23,284 nucleotides of DNA from NCBI GenBank assembly GCA_019421525.1, contig JAHZFC010000013.1:1-23284 (forward strand), read 5' to 3'. Of this stretch, positions 22,190 to 23,284 are shown in pieces (the stretch's first letter is position 1; every line of letters starts with the position of its first letter). Below the pieces are notes generated by a model, which saw only the letters and a program-made list of their open reading frames with translations, was not told the origin of the DNA and did not search any database. Source of the DNA: Clostridiales bacterium. Its GTDB lineage: Bacteria; Bacillota; Clostridia; Oscillospirales; Oscillospiraceae. The position numbers were made by a program, and so were the translations under genes.

Positions 22190-22962
22190 TTGTACTTATC
22201 TGGGTCCAGGCCGGCCGCCTCCAGCGCCGCGTCATAGACCCCCGCGTTGTAGTTAAAAATGAGCATCCGCACCATGTCCTGGCTCAGGTCGATCACGTCG
22301 TCGTTGCCGTCCGGGTCGCTGCCGTCGCCGTTGATGATGCCGGCGGTCATCAGGTCGTCCACGATGCCCCGCCAGCCGTAGCTGTCCGGGATGTCTGTCA
22401 CTTTTTGATACCTAGTCACGTTGTCCTCATCCTCCTCTGATAGCCGTTTGGTTACCTCGGCGGCGATCTGCCCGTGGCGCTCATAGAGCCAGTCCCCAGG
22501 GCAGGCCTTGGCCGCAAACCAGCGGTGGACCGTCATATTCTGCCGCTCCACCTGCCCAATGAGGGACTTGTCCCCTTCCCACAGGAGCGCCTTGATACCG
22601 TTCCGTTGACAAATATCCACCAGCAGCTCGATGAGGGCGCCGTAGGCCGCATCGGACACCGGCCACGGGTGGGCCGCCACACTGTTGGCCACCTCGATGG
22701 TGACCGCCCGCTGGTCGTTGGCATTGGACGAGGTACACCAAGACCTGTTCCCCTCGTCCACATAGAGGGCGATGCGGCCGTCGCTGCCTATCCCATAGTT
22801 GCTGGACGCCTTGCGGCTGCTCTTGGCAAACAGGGCGCCGCAGCTCTCCACCGACAGGTTGCCCGCCATGCAGTGGATGGAGATGGTGTCGATGGCGTGG
22901 GTGCGCTTGCCGGAGTGGTTGGGACTGAGGGCGGTGTAGGCGACCAGGGGGCTGTTACCCAT
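22186..22962 (-). CDS. N-acetylmuramoyl-L-alanine amidase (phage endolysin type)
   Basis: A 258-residue zinc amidase that cuts the bond between muramic acid and the peptide stem. The Amidase_2/PGRP-like domain covers about 1-165: SIHCM with H30, SSNYGIGSDGRIALYVDE at 53-70, TIEVAN at 88-93, TVHRWF with H146, and ACPGDW with C154. H30, H146 and C154 fit the usual zinc ligands. No signal peptide is present, as for phage endolysins released by a holin. The C-terminal 75 residues have a short Trp/Gly/Asp-rich segment vaguely like an SLH or cell-wall-binding unit (YGWRGIVDDLMTAGIINGDG). It overlaps its neighbours by 8 and 4 bp. Confidence 0.9.
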   Translation of the reverse strand: MGNSPLVAYTALSPNHSGKRTHAIDTISIHCMAGNLSVESCGALFAKSSRKASSNYGIGSDGRIALYVDEGNRSWCTSSNANDQRAVTIEVANSVAAHPWPVSDAAYGALIELLVDICQRNGIKALLWEGDKSLIGQVERQNMTVHRWFAAKACPGDWLYERHGQIAAEVTKRLSEEDEDNVTRYQKVTDIPDSYGWRGIVDDLMTAGIINGDGSDPDGNDDVIDLSQDMVRMLIFNYNAGVYDAALEAAGLDPDKYK

Positions 22963-23143
22963 CCTCGTCGTCCCCCCTCCCGTCCCCGGCGCAAAACGTC
23001 GCCAGGGTGGCCTCGTCCACCGCGTCCCCGTCCTCGTCGTAGATGTGGCCGCTCTCCGGGTCGTAGTTCAGCACGCCGGTATAGGGGAGGTCGTCGTCGA
23101 CCTCCCCGTTGTAATACCGCAGGTCGAGCTTTTGATCACTCAT
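22955..23143 (-). CDS. Small acidic protein in the phage-like cassette
   Basis: A 62-residue protein starting MSDQKLDLRYYNGEVDDDLP, rich in Asp and Glu with no membrane segment. The ATG overlaps the stop of the partial gene upstream (ATGA), and its end overlaps the amidase start by 8 bp, so it is translated as part of the chain. Short acidic proteins of this kind are common between tail and lysis genes in Firmicute prophages. I do not recognise its family. Confidence 0.65.
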   Translation of the reverse strand: MSDQKLDLRYYNGEVDDDLPYTGVLNYDPESGHIYDEDGDAVDEATLATFCAGDGRGDDEDG

Positions 23144-23284
23144 GTATCTCCCCCCGCCTCGATCACGTCCTGCACCTTCTGGCTCTGGGTGCCGAAGTAG
23201 AAGGCGATGATCACCGCGTAGATGGTCATGAAGTCCTGGCTGATCTGGCCGGTACACGCCATATAGGCGAACACCCCTGTCAGC
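23140..23284 (-). CDS. Partial small membrane protein, holin-like (5' end outside window)
   Basis: The last 47 codons of a gene cut by the window edge. The residue run starts LTGVFAYMACTGQISQDF, then a hydrophobic stretch TIYAVIIAFYFGTQ and a polar tail ending EAGGDT. At least one membrane helix is visible and another may lie at the cut end. Directly before a tiny acidic gene and an amidase, a short membrane protein is a reasonable holin candidate. It overlaps the next gene as ATGA. Confidence 0.6.
   Translation of the reverse strand, partial: LTGVFAYMACTGQISQDFMTIYAVIIAFYFGTQSQKVQDVIEAGGDT

Noticed and set aside
1..23284. CRISPR arrays, insertion sequences, rRNA and tRNA genes
   Set aside because: No regularly spaced repeats, transposase or integrase motifs, or RNA gene signatures were found by eye on either strand.

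Overview
The window looks like the chromosome of a GC-rich Clostridia, most likely Oscillospiraceae (Flavonifractor/Lawsonibacter/Oscillibacter-like). This is an inference from Gram-positive lipoprotein signal peptides, strong AGGAGG-type ribosome binding sites, TTGACA/TATAAT-type promoters, RNase Y and a Bce-type exporter. No rRNA, tRNA or marker gene fixes the genus. Every gene but one small lipoprotein lies on the minus strand, so transcription runs from high to low coordinates.

Layout from left to right. 1-300: intergenic DNA with a dispersed hairpin repeat that also sits where moaA transcription should end. 300-5287: molybdenum cofactor (Moco) genes, transcribed as mobA, then promoter, leader and terminator, then a Mog/MoeA-like gene, moeA, moaC, mobB and moaA. 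The leader has a Moco-riboswitch-like architecture: a P1 stem, a tetraloop-receptor-like P2, a GAAA-bearing P3 and an intrinsic terminator just before the first ribosome binding site. 5288-5990: gene-free DNA with two more copies of the dispersed repeat and a perfect 30-bp palindrome. 5994-8605: a polar amino acid ABC transporter (binding lipoprotein, permease, ATPase). 8606-8986: terminators and GC-rich repeats. 8987-13937: a sugar-type ABC transporter (ATPase, two permeases, binding lipoprotein) behind two nearly identical tandem promoters. 13996-16109: a GNAT acetyltransferase and a DUF2156 protein whose last 22 codons are duplicated downstream. 16224-16685: the small plus-strand lipoprotein gene. 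16695-18517: rny (RNase Y) with a roughly 230-nt leader. 18546-21581: a BceAB-like antimicrobial peptide exporter followed by a 28-codon membrane peptide gene. 21776-23284: a phage-like lysis cassette (small membrane proteins and an amidase) running off the window, probably one edge of a prophage or prophage remnant.

The Moco genes cover GTP cyclisation (MoaA, MoaC), molybdate insertion (MoeA with a Mog-like partner) and guanylylation (MobA, MobB). MoaD, MoaE and molybdate transport are not in the window. The most notable items are the riboswitch with a visible mutually exclusive pairing, the gene-tail duplication around a 116-bp structured insert, the three-copy repeat family with rearranged modules, and the tandem duplicated promoters. 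No CRISPR array, transposase or integrase was seen.
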